A DNA stretch of 64,000 nucleotides from Confluentibacter sediminis (GTDB lineage: Bacteria; Bacteroidota; Bacteroidia; Flavobacteriales; Flavobacteriaceae). Made by a program: the position numbers and the translations under genes. How positions within the stretch are numbered: position 1 is the first letter of the stretch; every line of letters begins with the position of its first letter. This document shows positions 55,633 through 64,000 of the stretch, piece after piece. The DNA is taken from positions 62,001 to 126,000 of the forward strand of contig NZ_QKPO01000012.1 of NCBI RefSeq assembly GCF_003258355.1, given 5' to 3'. A model generated the notes under the pieces. It did no database searches and was not told the origin of the DNA. It was given only the letters and a program-made list of their open reading frames with translations.

Positions 55633-56385
55633 TTAAAATTCCTTCTTCAAAATAGTTGAGCTTGCTTGGGCCGTTGGAAACACTAATAGATCTGCAATAT
55701 TTACATGTTTGGGTCTAGAAATAACAAAGTAAATAATCTCAGCAATATCTTCTGCTTGTAATGCATCAAACCCTTTATAAACATCATCAGCAATTTTATC
55801 CCCTTTAAAACGCACCTTAGAAAACTCGGTTTCAACCAAACCAGGACTTACAGCACCTACTTTTATTCCATAAGGATTTAGGTCTATTCGCATACCTTCG
55901 GTAATTGCCAACACGGCATGTTTAGTGCCACAATATACATTGCCTTTAGGGTATACTTCTTTACCTGCCGAGGAACCAATGTTTATAATATGACCTGATT
56001 TGCGCTCAGTCATTTGGGGTATGATAGCTTTGCTAACATATAACAAGCCTTTCACGTTAATATCTATCATGGCATCCCAATCGTCTATATTTCCACTTTG
56101 TATGGGATCTAAACCATGGGCATTTCCAGCATTATTTATCAGAATATCGATGTGCTTAAAATCTTCAGGAAGTGACTCAATGGCTGTAAATGTTTCGTCT
56201 TTATCACGTACATCAAAACACAAAGTATAAATTTGTGTTAAGGGTTCTAGTTCTTTTTTAATGGAATTTAATCTATCTTGCCGCCTTCCGCAGAGAATTA
56301 AATGGATATGATGCTTTGCAAATTCATACGCTGTCGCTTTACCAATACCACTTGTGGCTCCTGTTATTAGGGCTGTTTTATTCAT
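55633..56385 (-). CDS. Short-chain dehydrogenase/reductase (SDR)
   Basis: 250 residues, classical SDR length. NAD(P) site ITGATSGIGKATAYEF at residues about 6-21, NNAGNAHG (residue about 85), catalytic Ser in NIGSSAGKEV and catalytic YxxxK in VYCGTKHAV. SPGLVETEFS is a typical substrate-loop region. Resembles YdfG-like 3-hydroxy acid dehydrogenases. The substrate is not known. It is upstream of the AlbA_2 gene on the same strand. Confidence 0.92.
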   Translation of the reverse strand: MNKTALITGATSGIGKATAYEFAKHHIHLILCGRRQDRLNSIKKELEPLTQIYTLCFDVRDKDETFTAIESLPEDFKHIDILINNAGNAHGLDPIQSGNIDDWDAMIDINVKGLLYVSKAIIPQMTERKSGHIINIGSSAGKEVYPKGNVYCGTKHAVLAITEGMRIDLNPYGIKVGAVSPGLVETEFSKVRFKGDKIADDVYKGFDALQAEDIAEIIYFVISRPKHVNIADLLVFPTAQASSTILKKEF

Positions 56386-56610
56386 TTAATGTATTTTTTT
56401 GACTTCGATTTAGGTTAAATGTCTAAATTTCATTTATAAAAATACCTAATTATGTTTTAATAATTTATCAATCTATTGCTAAGTTATCTACATCGAATGT
56501 TATATGAAGTTTCAATTGTACGGTTTTATTATTTTTAACCTATAATTAACGTAGTTAAATTTTAACATTTAACCAATTATTAACAGCGAACGAAGAAAAA
56601 TTTTAACAAT

Positions 56611-56641
56611 TTGCATTGCTCGAATAAGGTCAGTATATTCG
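56611..56641 (+). promoter_or_regulatory. Putative promoter of the Bat operon
   Basis: TTG (56611-56613, in TTTGC context) and TATATTCG (56634-56641, TAnnTTTG-like) are separated by 20 bases, near the Bacteroidota -33/-7 spacing. It lies 19 bases before moxR. Confidence 0.45.
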
Positions 56642-56660
56642 GGCTTTAAAAAACTAAAAA

Positions 56661-57665
56661 ATGATGGAAGATACAGGTACAATTGATATTAAGTCAATTA
56701 ACGAAAAAATTGAAAGAGAAAGTGCTTTTGTTGATTTACTTATTTTAGAGATGAATAAAGTGATTGTTGGACAAAAACACATGGTTGAACGATTGCTTAT
56801 TGGTTTATTAGGGCAAGGGCATATTTTATTAGAAGGTGTTCCTGGGTTAGCAAAAACATTGGCGATTAATACTTTGGCGCAAGCTGTTCATGGTAGCTTT
56901 AGTCGTATACAGTTTACACCCGATTTATTGCCAGCTGATGTTACTGGAACCTTAATCTATAACATGAAGCTTAATGATTTCTCAATAAAGAAAGGACCCA
57001 TTTTCGCGAATTTTGTTCTGGCAGATGAGATTAACCGTGCGCCAGCTAAAGTACAATCAGCTTTATTAGAGGCCATGCAGGAAAAACAAATAACTATTGG
57101 GGATGAAACCTTTAAACTTGATAAGCCATTTTTGGTTATGGCAACCATGAATCCTGTGGAGCAAGAAGGAACCTACCAATTGCCTGAAGCACAAGTAGAT
57201 CGTTTTATGCTAAAAACCGTGATTGATTACCCAAAAATTGCTGAAGAGCAGTTAATAATGAGAGCTAATATGAAAGGCGCTTGGGAGAAAGTAAATCCAG
57301 TAGTTTCCGTAGAACAAATTATAAATGCACAAAAAGCTGTTCGCGAGGTTTACATGGATGAGAAAATTGAAAAATACATTTTAGATATCATCTTTGCAAC
57401 CAGATATCCAGAGAAATATAAACTTGCCGATTTAAAACCATTAATTTCTTTCGGAGCGTCTCCACGTGGAAGTATCAATTTAGGAACCGCAGCAAAATGT
57501 TATGCCTTTATTAAACGTCGTGGTTATGTGATTCCAGAAGACGTTCGCGCTGTGGTTTATGATATTTTAAGGCACAGAATAGGTATCACTTATGAAGCTG
57601 AAGCCGAAAACGTAACTTCTGTCGATATCATCAATAAAATCGTAAACGAAATAGAAGTACCTTAA
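56661..57665 (+). CDS. MoxR-family AAA+ ATPase (Bat operon)
   Basis: 334 residues. Walker A is EGVPGLAKTLAINTLAQ (residue about 55), Walker B is FVLADEINRAPAKVQSALLEAM, and sensor region MATMNPVEQEGTYQLPEAQ, then the C-terminal ASPRGSINLG sensor 2. MoxR ATPases act as chaperones for VWA-domain proteins, here encoded downstream. The start is ATG 56661 (a second ATG follows directly). First gene of the operon. Confidence 0.95.
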   Translation: MMEDTGTIDIKSINEKIERESAFVDLLILEMNKVIVGQKHMVERLLIGLLGQGHILLEGVPGLAKTLAINTLAQAVHGSFSRIQFTPDLLPADVTGTLIYNMKLNDFSIKKGPIFANFVLADEINRAPAKVQSALLEAMQEKQITIGDETFKLDKPFLVMATMNPVEQEGTYQLPEAQVDRFMLKTVIDYPKIAEEQLIMRANMKGAWEKVNPVVSVEQIINAQKAVREVYMDEKIEKYILDIIFATRYPEKYKLADLKPLISFGASPRGSINLGTAAKCYAFIKRRGYVIPEDVRAVVYDILRHRIGITYEAEAENVTSVDIINKIVNEIEVP

Positions 57666-57666
57666 A

Positions 57667-57742
57667 ATTGACAGTTGATGATTGACCATTGATTATTAAG
57701 TCATAATAAATCAATAATAAACATTCAATAGACAATTCAAAA
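57667..57742. repeat. Repeat-like low-complexity spacer in the Bat operon
   Basis: The moxR-DUF58 spacer is built of near-repeats of TTGA, CATTGATTA and AATAAATCAATAATAAAC. It is reminiscent of flavobacterial spacer repeats such as those at 58610 and 63339. Confidence 0.35.
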
Positions 57743-58609
57743 ATGGATACTAAAGAATTACTAAAAAAAGTACGAAAAATAGAGATTAAGACACGTCGTC
57801 TGTCTGATCATATTTTTGGAGGTGAATATCATTCTACCTTCAAAGGACGTGGTATGACTTTTAGTGAAGTACGCCAGTACCAATTTGGAGACGATGTACG
57901 GAATATTGATTGGAACGTTACGGCAAGATATAGCGAACCTTTTGTAAAAGTTTTTGAAGAAGAACGGGAACTTACCATGATGCTTATGGTAGATATTTCG
58001 GGTTCTGAATTATTTGGTACTGTTGAACAGTTTAAAAATGAAATAGTTACCGAAATAGCTGCAACTCTGGCGTTTTCTGCCACACAAAATAATGATAAAA
58101 TAGGATTGATTCTGTTTTCAGATAAGGTAGAACTTTATATTCCACCGAAAAAAGGCCGTTCGCATGTACTACGAATTATTCGTGAACTAATTGAATTTGA
58201 AGCCGAAAGCAAACAAACCAATTTGGCTGAAGCCTTAAAGTTTTTATCGAATGTCATGAAAAAGAAAGCCATTGTATTTGTGCTGTCTGATTTTATTGCA
58301 GACGATTATCAACAGACTATGAAAATTGTATCCAATAAGCATGATGTAACAGGAATTCGGGTGTATGATCAACGGGAAGAAGAGATACCAAATTTAGGAA
58401 TGGTACAAATGCAAGATGAAGAAACGGGCGAATTAATGCTTGTTAATACGTCATCAAAAAAAGTAAGACTTAATTACGGTAAATACTATCAAGAAAAAGT
58501 GGATTATTTTAAAGATAGCTTCACGAAATCTGGTGCAGGTACTATCGATTGTCGCGTTGATGAAAGTTACGTAAAAAAAATGCTAGGATATTTTAAAAGA
58601 AGAGGATAA
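57743..58609 (+). CDS. DUF58 protein with VWA-like fold (Bat operon)
   Basis: 288 residues. Starts with a short helical region and the DUF58 signature FKGRGMTFSEVRQYQFGDD and IDWNVTARYSEPFVKVFEEE. A metal-ion-dependent adhesion-like site DISGS is in LMVDISGSELFG (DxSxS). Partner of MoxR ATPases in Bat operons. It follows moxR after 77 bases that hold a repeat-like spacer (TTGACAGTTGATGATTGACC) and precedes the next gene by 7 bases. Confidence 0.93.
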   Translation: MDTKELLKKVRKIEIKTRRLSDHIFGGEYHSTFKGRGMTFSEVRQYQFGDDVRNIDWNVTARYSEPFVKVFEEERELTMMLMVDISGSELFGTVEQFKNEIVTEIAATLAFSATQNNDKIGLILFSDKVELYIPPKKGRSHVLRIIRELIEFEAESKQTNLAEALKFLSNVMKKKAIVFVLSDFIADDYQQTMKIVSNKHDVTGIRVYDQREEEIPNLGMVQMQDEETGELMLVNTSSKKVRLNYGKYYQEKVDYFKDSFTKSGAGTIDCRVDESYVKKMLGYFKRRG

Positions 58610-58627
58610 ACGATTTATGAATTACGA
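58610..58627 (+). repeat. 18-base repeat covering the start of the Bat mosaic gene
   Basis: ACGATTTATGAATTACGA. An inverted copy with one mismatch lies at 63339-63356. The nominal ATG of the mosaic gene is inside it. Confidence 0.6.
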
Positions 58628-60302
58628 TTTTAGATTTACGAATAAAATAACTTTTGGGAACGGTTTTGGATTTTTGCGTATTGGCTATCGGTCATCGATC
58701 ATCAGCTTTCTGTCTATTTTCTTTTTCCTTTTTTCTTTTTCCTCCTTTTCGCAGGTAACATCTTCAATCGATTCTACAAAAATTAAAATTGGAGAACAAA
58801 TCACATATAAAATTGAGGTTGAAACGTCACCGAGTAAACTTGTCGTATTTCCAGAAGGACAAACGTTTATGCCTTTGGAAATGATAGATTCTTATCCGGT
58901 TGATACGATCAAAAACAAAGACAAATACAATCTTATTAAAAAATATGGATTAACACAATTTGATTCTGGAGCATATACCATTCCACGCCAAAAAATTATT
59001 GTTGGAGACAAAACATTCTTCACAGATTCTTTAAAAGTTGAGGTTAATAATATTGCTATTGATACGACAAAACAAGGATTGTATGACATTAAACCCATTA
59101 TTGAAGTTAAAGAAATTGGTAGCGATTGGTGGAAATACTTGCTTTATACCTTATTGGCTTTAGCCATTGTTGGCGGTTTATTGTATTGGTTTATTTGGCG
59201 TAAAAAGCCTTTGACTGAAGCTGAACAAATTGCATTACTTCCGCCTTATGATAGAGCAAAACTGGCTCTAAAAAAATTAGATGAAGCTAATTATTTAGAG
59301 AATGAAGCGATAAAGGATTATTACTCTGAACTGACTTTTATTATCAGAAAATATTTGGATGAAAAAGTTTATGATAAAGCTCTAGAAAGTACAACAGACG
59401 AACTTATAAATCGATTAAATTTATTAAAAGAAGGAAACCAAATCGATTTAAGTAAAGAAGACATTATAAACTTAGAAAGAATTTTAAAACGTGCCGATTT
59501 GGTTAAGTTTGCTAAATCTGCTCCAGATATTGAACTAGCAAAATTTGATAGAAATACGATTGACATTGAGATAGATCATGTTAAAGAAGCATTACCAGAA
59601 CCAACGGAGGAAGAAAAGCTTTTAGATGCTAAATATAAAGAAGAACTTGAACGTAGAAATAAAAGAAAGAAAATTTGGTTAACGGTTGGCATTTGCGTTT
59701 TTCTGCTTTTAGCTACCCTCACAGGATTTTCAATTAAATATGGATTTGGGTATGTAAAAGATACCATATTAGGTCATGATACCAAAGAATTGTTGGAAGG
59801 CGATTGGGTTACAAGCGACTATGGTTTTCCTCCTATAACAATTTCAACACCCAAAGTTTTAAAACGACTAGAAACACCACTTTCTGATGAGTTAAAAGGA
59901 AAAATGAAACTCACAACTTTTGGATTAGATAAAAGTAAAAAGTTCACCCTGTTTGTGTCTAATACCACACTTGCCCAAGCTCAAGATAGTATAGATATAA
60001 ATAAAGGAATAGAAGGAAGTTTAAAAACATTAGAAAGTAAAGGGGCTAGAAACATTTTATCGCATAACGAAAAGTTTGTGACACCCAATGGAGCCGAAGG
60101 TGTTAAAACAACAGGAACTATGCAATATCCTATTGAAGGGACTCAAAATTTTGTTGACGGTAAATATATATTGTTAAGCTTTGTTGCAAACAATCAAGTG
60201 ATTCAACAAATATTGATGGCATGGCCGCAAAATGATAATTATTCAGATGATATGGCAGAGCGTATTTTAAATTCAGTCGAACTTAAAAAAGCCGAAGAGT
60301 AA
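58617..60302 (+). CDS. BatD-like mosaic membrane protein (Bat operon)
   Basis: 561 residues from ATG 58617; a TTG at 58674 gives a 19-residue shorter protein with a cleaner signal peptide ending SSFSQ. Since the ATG lies in an 18-base intergenic repeat, the TTG is favoured, but this is not certain. Residues about 50-150 look like a BatD-type periplasmic beta domain, followed by one membrane helix (YLLYTLLALAIVGGLLYWF), a cytosolic helical part (about 215-330), a second membrane helix (about 350-370) and a C-terminal domain (about 390-555) that suggests a PsbP/DcrB-like fold. Its last base overlaps batA. Role in the complex unknown. Confidence 0.8.
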   Translation: MNYDFRFTNKITFGNGFGFLRIGYRSSIISFLSIFFFLFSFSSFSQVTSSIDSTKIKIGEQITYKIEVETSPSKLVVFPEGQTFMPLEMIDSYPVDTIKNKDKYNLIKKYGLTQFDSGAYTIPRQKIIVGDKTFFTDSLKVEVNNIAIDTTKQGLYDIKPIIEVKEIGSDWWKYLLYTLLALAIVGGLLYWFIWRKKPLTEAEQIALLPPYDRAKLALKKLDEANYLENEAIKDYYSELTFIIRKYLDEKVYDKALESTTDELINRLNLLKEGNQIDLSKEDIINLERILKRADLVKFAKSAPDIELAKFDRNTIDIEIDHVKEALPEPTEEEKLLDAKYKEELERRNKRKKIWLTVGICVFLLLATLTGFSIKYGFGYVKDTILGHDTKELLEGDWVTSDYGFPPITISTPKVLKRLETPLSDELKGKMKLTTFGLDKSKKFTLFVSNTTLAQAQDSIDINKGIEGSLKTLESKGARNILSHNEKFVTPNGAEGVKTTGTMQYPIEGTQNFVDGKYILLSFVANNQVIQQILMAWPQNDNYSDDMAERILNSVELKKAEE

Positions 60303-61309
60303 TGTTTGAAGGAATAGAATTTGTAAATAAGCAGTTTTTTTGGTTGATGTTAGCATTACCCTTAGCCATACTTTGGTATGTGCTTAAGTATAAAAAACAA
60401 ACAGCAGAACTTAAAATATCTAGTTTAAAGGGTTTTAAAATAACAAGTTCGGCATTGCCAAAATTCAAACATGTGCTATTTGCGTTGCGTTTATTGGCAT
60501 TAGCTTTATTGATTACAGCTTTAGCCAGACCACAATCGGTAGATGTATCAACAAAAACAAAAACAACCCGAGGTATAGACATCGTTATGGCAATAGACGT
60601 GTCTGCCAGTATGCTTGCCAAAGATTTGTCGCCTAATAGATTAGATGCATTAAAAAAAGTAGCCTCAGAATTTATAAAGGGAAGGCCTAATGATAGAATT
60701 GGTTTGGTTGAATATGCTGGAGAGAGTTATACGAAAACACCAATTACAAGTGATAAGGCCATTGTTCTGCGTTCTTTAAGTGAGATTAAATACAATACGG
60801 TTATTGAAGGAGGGACAGCAATTGGCATGGGACTAGCAACAGCTGTTAACCGATTAAAAGACAGTAAGGCAAAAAGTAAAATCATTATTTTGTTAACAGA
60901 TGGAGTAAACAACTCTGGATTTATAGACCCAAAAATTGCCAGTGAATTAGCTGTTGAATATGGCATTAAAGTGTACACTATTGGCTTGGGTACTAACGGA
61001 ATGGCTCTTTCTCCTGTTGCTATAGATCCAAGAACAGGCGATTTTCAATATGCTCGTGTACAAGTAGAAATAGATGAGGCGCTATTAAAAGATATCGCAA
61101 AAGTAACTGGCGGAACTTATTTTAGAGCTACCGATAATCAAAAATTAGAAGAAATATATAACGAAATTAACAAGCTGGAAAAAACAGAGATTGAAGAATT
61201 TAAATATTCTAATTATCAAGAACTGTATAGACCTTTGGTGTTTTTAGCATTAGGTTTCTTGCTTTTAGAATTTCTGTTAAGAAATACACTATTTAGAAGT
61301 TTTGTGTAA
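60302..61309 (+). CDS. batA: BatA, von Willebrand factor A membrane protein
   Basis: 335 residues. Two N-terminal membrane segments (about 10-27 and 58-78) and one at the C-terminus (about 305-330) flank a VWA domain with an intact MIDAS, DVSASM in MAIDVSASMLAKDLSPNRLD, plus LLTDGVNN. The VWA domain faces the periplasm or cytosol depending on helix count. Bat proteins are linked to oxygen and stress tolerance in Bacteroidota. Overlaps the upstream gene by one base; batB follows after 22 bases. Confidence 0.94.
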   Translation: MFEGIEFVNKQFFWLMLALPLAILWYVLKYKKQTAELKISSLKGFKITSSALPKFKHVLFALRLLALALLITALARPQSVDVSTKTKTTRGIDIVMAIDVSASMLAKDLSPNRLDALKKVASEFIKGRPNDRIGLVEYAGESYTKTPITSDKAIVLRSLSEIKYNTVIEGGTAIGMGLATAVNRLKDSKAKSKIIILLTDGVNNSGFIDPKIASELAVEYGIKVYTIGLGTNGMALSPVAIDPRTGDFQYARVQVEIDEALLKDIAKVTGGTYFRATDNQKLEEIYNEINKLEKTEIEEFKYSNYQELYRPLVFLALGFLLLEFLLRNTLFRSFV

Positions 61310-61331
61310 ATAGTAATATCAAACAATTAGG

Positions 61332-62375
61332 ATGGACTTATATCAATTAGACGAAAAAGTATGGTTTTGGGTTTTAGGCATTATTCCAGTAATAATCCTA
61401 TTCTTTTTGTTGCTTCAAATTTGGAAATATAGAGTACAAAGTAAATTTGCCGATAAGCAATTACTTAACAGGCTAAGCCCAAACAAATCGACATTCAAAT
61501 CTATATTAAAAATTGGAGTGCTCTGTTTGGCTTTTGCATGTTTAGCCATCGCCCTTGTAAATCCAAAAATAGGCACTAAGCTAGAAACCATTAAGCGCGA
61601 AGGTGTTGATATTGTTTTTGCTATAGATGTCTCTAAAAGTATGCTAGCTGAAGATATTGCACCAAACCGTTTAGACAAAGCAAAACAACTAGTTACTCAG
61701 ATTATAAATAATTTAGCAAGCGACCGTATTGGTATTATTGCCTACGCAGCTAAAGCGTTCCCACAATTGCCAATAACAACAGATTATGCAGCAGCAAAAA
61801 TGTTTTTAGGTAACATGAATACAGACATGATGTCCTCTCAAGGAACCGCCATAAACGAAGCTATTAAATTATCGGAAACCTATTTTGATAATGAAGAGCA
61901 GACCAATCGAGTGCTCATCATTATTTCTGATGGTGAAGATCATAGCGAAGAAGCTGTTGCTATGGCAGAAGAAGCAAGTAAAGAAGGTATTCGCATTTTC
62001 ACTATTGGTGTGGGTGATTTAAAAGGAGGCCCTATTCCAGAAAAAAAGAATGGTATTGTTTTAAATTATAAGAAAGACAATAATGGCGAAACGGTTATTA
62101 CAAAATTAAACGAAGAAACACTTCAGGGTATTGCCGCTGCAGCTAACGGGATTTACATTAATGGAAAAAACACCAGTGATGTTGTAAAAAGTATTGGAGA
62201 CATCTTAAATAAAATGGATAAAACAGAGTTTGAAACCAAACAATACGCCGATTTTAAAAGTCAGTTTCAATGGTTTTTAGGCTTTGGTATTTTCTTTTTG
62301 TTTTTAGATATTTTCTTGTTAGAACGAAAAACAGGTTGGTTAAAAAAATTGAATTTATTCAATGAGAATTTTTAG
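61332..62375 (+). CDS. batB: BatB, von Willebrand factor A membrane protein
   Basis: 347 residues. N-terminal membrane segments (about 13-32 and 58-75) and a C-terminal one (about 314-335) flank a VWA domain with MIDAS motif FAIDVSKSMLAEDIAPNRLD and ISDGEDHSEEA. Paralogue of the adjacent batA: both share the layout and the AxDVSxSML core. Thought to form a complex with BatA and BatC under MoxR control. BatC follows after 71 bases. Confidence 0.94.
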   Translation: MDLYQLDEKVWFWVLGIIPVIILFFLLLQIWKYRVQSKFADKQLLNRLSPNKSTFKSILKIGVLCLAFACLAIALVNPKIGTKLETIKREGVDIVFAIDVSKSMLAEDIAPNRLDKAKQLVTQIINNLASDRIGIIAYAAKAFPQLPITTDYAAAKMFLGNMNTDMMSSQGTAINEAIKLSETYFDNEEQTNRVLIIISDGEDHSEEAVAMAEEASKEGIRIFTIGVGDLKGGPIPEKKNGIVLNYKKDNNGETVITKLNEETLQGIAAAANGIYINGKNTSDVVKSIGDILNKMDKTEFETKQYADFKSQFQWFLGFGIFFLFLDIFLLERKTGWLKKLNLFNENF

Positions 62376-62446
62376 ACTCTATAAATGCTATCAGATTTTA
62401 TAAAATTTTTAACTAACAAAAAACCAATGTTTTATATCTTGGTATA

Positions 62447-63280
62447 ATGAATAAAAGAATAATGAACAAATCAATTTTTATATTAGTATTAATGATAACG
62501 TCGTTTTCTTTTGCACAAGAAAAGGAAGACGTGAAGGCGATAAGAAAAGCCAATAATTATGTGTATGAAGGCAATACACTATTAGCTGATAAAGATGATT
62601 TTGTTTCCGCTGAGATGGCCTATAGAAAAGCTATTTCAGAGCAGCCAAATACCACGGCAGGAATCTATAATCTAGCAAATTCCTATTACAAAACAAAAAA
62701 TTACGAAGAAGCATTCTATCGTCTAGAGCAAGCTGCTAAAAACGCTACTTCCAAAGATGAAAAGCACAAAGCTTTTCATAATATGGGAAATGTTTTAATG
62801 GAAAATAAAAAGTGCAAAGAAGCTGTTGAAGCATATAAAAATGCCTTAAGAAATGATCCTACAGATGAAGAAACACGCTATAATTTAGGTTTAGCAAAAA
62901 TATGTGCAGAGCAACAAAAAGATCAAAATAAAGACGACCAAAACAAAGACGATAAAGATAAAAAGGATCAAGACAAAAAGGACGATAAAGATAAAGGAGA
63001 TAATAAAGACGATAACAAAGACAAAGGCGACAAAGATAAAAAAGAAGGCGACGACAAAAAAGATGAGGATGGAAAGCCTAAAGATGAGAAAGACAACAAA
63101 GGTAAAGGAGACGAAGATAAGAAAGACCAACAGCAACCTAAGCCACAACCAGGACAACTGTCTCCTCAGCAAATAAAAAATATTTTAGAGGCCATGAACA
63201 ACCAAGAACAAAAAGTTCAGGAAAAAGTGAATGCGGAAAAACAAAAAGGTGTTAAAGTAAAAACAGATAAAGATTGGTAA
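62447..63280 (+). CDS. batC: BatC, TPR protein with a Lys/Asp-rich tail
   Basis: 277 residues from ATG 62447; ATG 62462 is an equally plausible start and gives a signal peptide ending SFAQ. Three TPR-like units (residues about 45-155; MAYRKAISEQPNTTAGIYNL, HNMGNVLMENKKCKEAVEAY, YKNALRNDPTDEETRYNLG) are followed by an extreme Lys/Asp/Glu-rich stretch (about 155-240; KDDQNKDDKDKKDQDKKDD pattern), then a PQPGQLSPQQIKNILEAM tail. The TPR half probably binds BatA/BatB; the repeat tail is of unknown role. Confidence 0.9.
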   Translation: MNKRIMNKSIFILVLMITSFSFAQEKEDVKAIRKANNYVYEGNTLLADKDDFVSAEMAYRKAISEQPNTTAGIYNLANSYYKTKNYEEAFYRLEQAAKNATSKDEKHKAFHNMGNVLMENKKCKEAVEAYKNALRNDPTDEETRYNLGLAKICAEQQKDQNKDDQNKDDKDKKDQDKKDDKDKGDNKDDNKDKGDKDKKEGDDKKDEDGKPKDEKDNKGKGDEDKKDQQQPKPQPGQLSPQQIKNILEAMNNQEQKVQEKVNAEKQKGVKVKTDKDW

Positions 63281-63338
63281 AACGAATTAGGATTTACAAA
63301 CCACGAATTGAGATTTTACTATAAGTTATATTCGTGAT

Positions 63339-63356
63339 TCGTAATTCAAAAATCGT
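63339..63356 (-). repeat. Inverted copy of the 18-base Bat-operon repeat
   Basis: The minus strand reads ACGATTTTTGAATTACGA, one mismatch to 58610-58627. It lies in the batC-batD spacer, which also holds further ATTCGTGATTCGTAATT-like units. Confidence 0.6.
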
Positions 63357-63362
63357 AAATGT

Positions 63363-64000
63363 ATGATGAAACTAACAAAACACATATCATTATTACTCAT
63401 AATACTTGCAACGAGTATTACGTCTGCTCAAATAAAATTTGAAGCAAAAGTCAGTAAAAATAGGCTTGGTGTTAATGAGCGATTACGAATTGATTTTGAA
63501 ATGAATCAAGACGGCGATAATTTTAATCCTCCTAGTTTTTCAGATTTTACAGTTATTGGCGGCCCCAATCAATCGGTCAGTAATTCATGGATTAATGGGG
63601 TGCGATCTTTTAATAAAACATATAGTTATTTTTTATCACCAAAAAGGCAGGGAAGTTTTACTATTAATCAGGCCACAATAAATATAGATGGACAGACGTA
63701 TAAAACAACTCCCATAAAAATTGAGGTGACTTCTGCGGTTGAAATTCCTAAAGATCCTAATGACCCAAACTATTTAGCGCAGGAAGGAATACATTTAGTA
63801 GCCGAAGTTTCAAAATCAGATCCATATCTAAACGAAGCCATTACAGTTGTTTATAAACTTTTTGTGTCACCAAATACAGGGGTTGAAAACTCTCATGAAA
63901 TAGACAGTCCTAGGTATAATGATTTTTGGAGTCAGAATATTGATACACAAGATCAAAGATTTCAAATGGGTACCTATAATGGTGAGGAATATCGTTATAT
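63363..64000 (+). CDS. batD: BatD family protein, 3' end outside window
   Basis: At least 212 residues, cut by the window edge. ATG at 63363 (a second ATG follows at 63366). A signal peptide ends near SITSAQ. The start of the mature protein is BatD-like: IKFEAKVSKNRLGVNERLRI and FSDFTVIGGPNQSVSNSWIN, then SYFLSPKRQGSFTINQATI, consistent with BatD (oxygen tolerance) beta domains. Completes the moxR-DUF58-batA-B-C-D order; the gene spacer upstream holds the 18-base repeat. Confidence 0.9.
   Translation, partial: MMKLTKHISLLLIILATSITSAQIKFEAKVSKNRLGVNERLRIDFEMNQDGDNFNPPSFSDFTVIGGPNQSVSNSWINGVRSFNKTYSYFLSPKRQGSFTINQATINIDGQTYKTTPIKIEVTSAVEIPKDPNDPNYLAQEGIHLVAEVSKSDPYLNEAITVVYKLFVSPNTGVENSHEIDSPRYNDFWSQNIDTQDQRFQMGTYNGEEYRY

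Noticed and set aside
62891..63176. Long frames on both strands over the batC tail
   Set aside because: They arise from the Lys/Asp-rich low-complexity codons of batC read in other phases; they lack plausible starts and protein-like composition.
1..64000. Search for tRNA, rRNA, CRISPR arrays, riboswitches, transposases and phage genes
   Set aside because: None could be recognised; in particular ribF and ribE lack an FMN-riboswitch-like leader and no repeat-spacer arrays are present.

Overview
The window reads as chromosomal DNA of a marine-type member of the Flavobacteriaceae (phylum Bacteroidota). Supporting signs are the low G+C, AT-rich spacers, lack of Shine-Dalgarno sequences, -7 promoter boxes of the TAnnTTTG type, lipoprotein signal peptides ending in a Cys followed by Lys/Glu, and a complete Bat (Bacteroides aerotolerance) operon. 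This assignment is inference from gene content; no rRNA or tRNA gene is present to anchor it. No CRISPR array, prophage, transposase or integrase was found.

Layout. 1-2377 (-): a secreted reprolysin-like zinc metallopeptidase with a C-terminal P-domain, cut by the window edge. 2547-10740 (+): housekeeping genes ribF, serS, a 40-residue peptide gene, a TPR protein, then a compact run of DUF4286, rsmA, mgtE, a 2-hydroxyacid dehydrogenase and a 31-residue membrane peptide. 10741-18788: a mixed block with a 2OG-Fe(II) oxygenase, a QueD/PTPS-like enzyme, lpxH, an MFS transporter, recJ, an OsmC protein, a gene-poor patch with two tiny membrane-peptide genes (16540-16893), a HopJ-family gene, rsmI and a conserved hypothetical. 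18987-24670 (+): tdk-alr, mscL, asd and a prolyl oligopeptidase lipoprotein. 24899-31237 (+): a secreted hypothetical followed by a three-gene RND efflux system (adaptor, pump, outer-membrane factor). 31311-38513: an orphan ABC ATPase, then on the minus strand a GreA/B-like protein with mtgA, a FAD oxidoreductase, and the fatty-acid/ribosome cluster DUF177-rpmF-fabH-accB-accC. 38649-43354: pdxA diverging from ribE, dinB, and a membrane protein, CYTH-domain protein and YciI-like lipoprotein group. 43359-52531 (-): pbpC and a very large alpha-2-macroglobulin lipoprotein, a known periplasmic pairing, here separated by two small genes. 52758-56385: an ALDH7-type aldehyde dehydrogenase, an AlbA_2-domain protein and an SDR. 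56661-64000 (+): the Bat operon (moxR, DUF58, a BatD-like mosaic protein, batA, batB, batC and the start of batD).

Most of the window is ordinary core genome, tightly packed, with convergent genes that touch or overlap by a few bases. No complete undescribed system stands out. The more interesting signals are small: candidate leaderless starts with a -7 box 4-8 bases from the ATG; a hairpin abutting the start codon of a 40-residue secreted peptide; two tiny membrane-peptide genes in a degenerate patch; several families of short intergenic repeats; and a Bat-operon gene whose nominal start codon lies inside one such repeat. A two-helix/coiled-coil protein wedged between the macroglobulin and PBP1C genes and an AlbA_2 protein with an unrecognised C-terminal half are the best larger candidates for unknown function.
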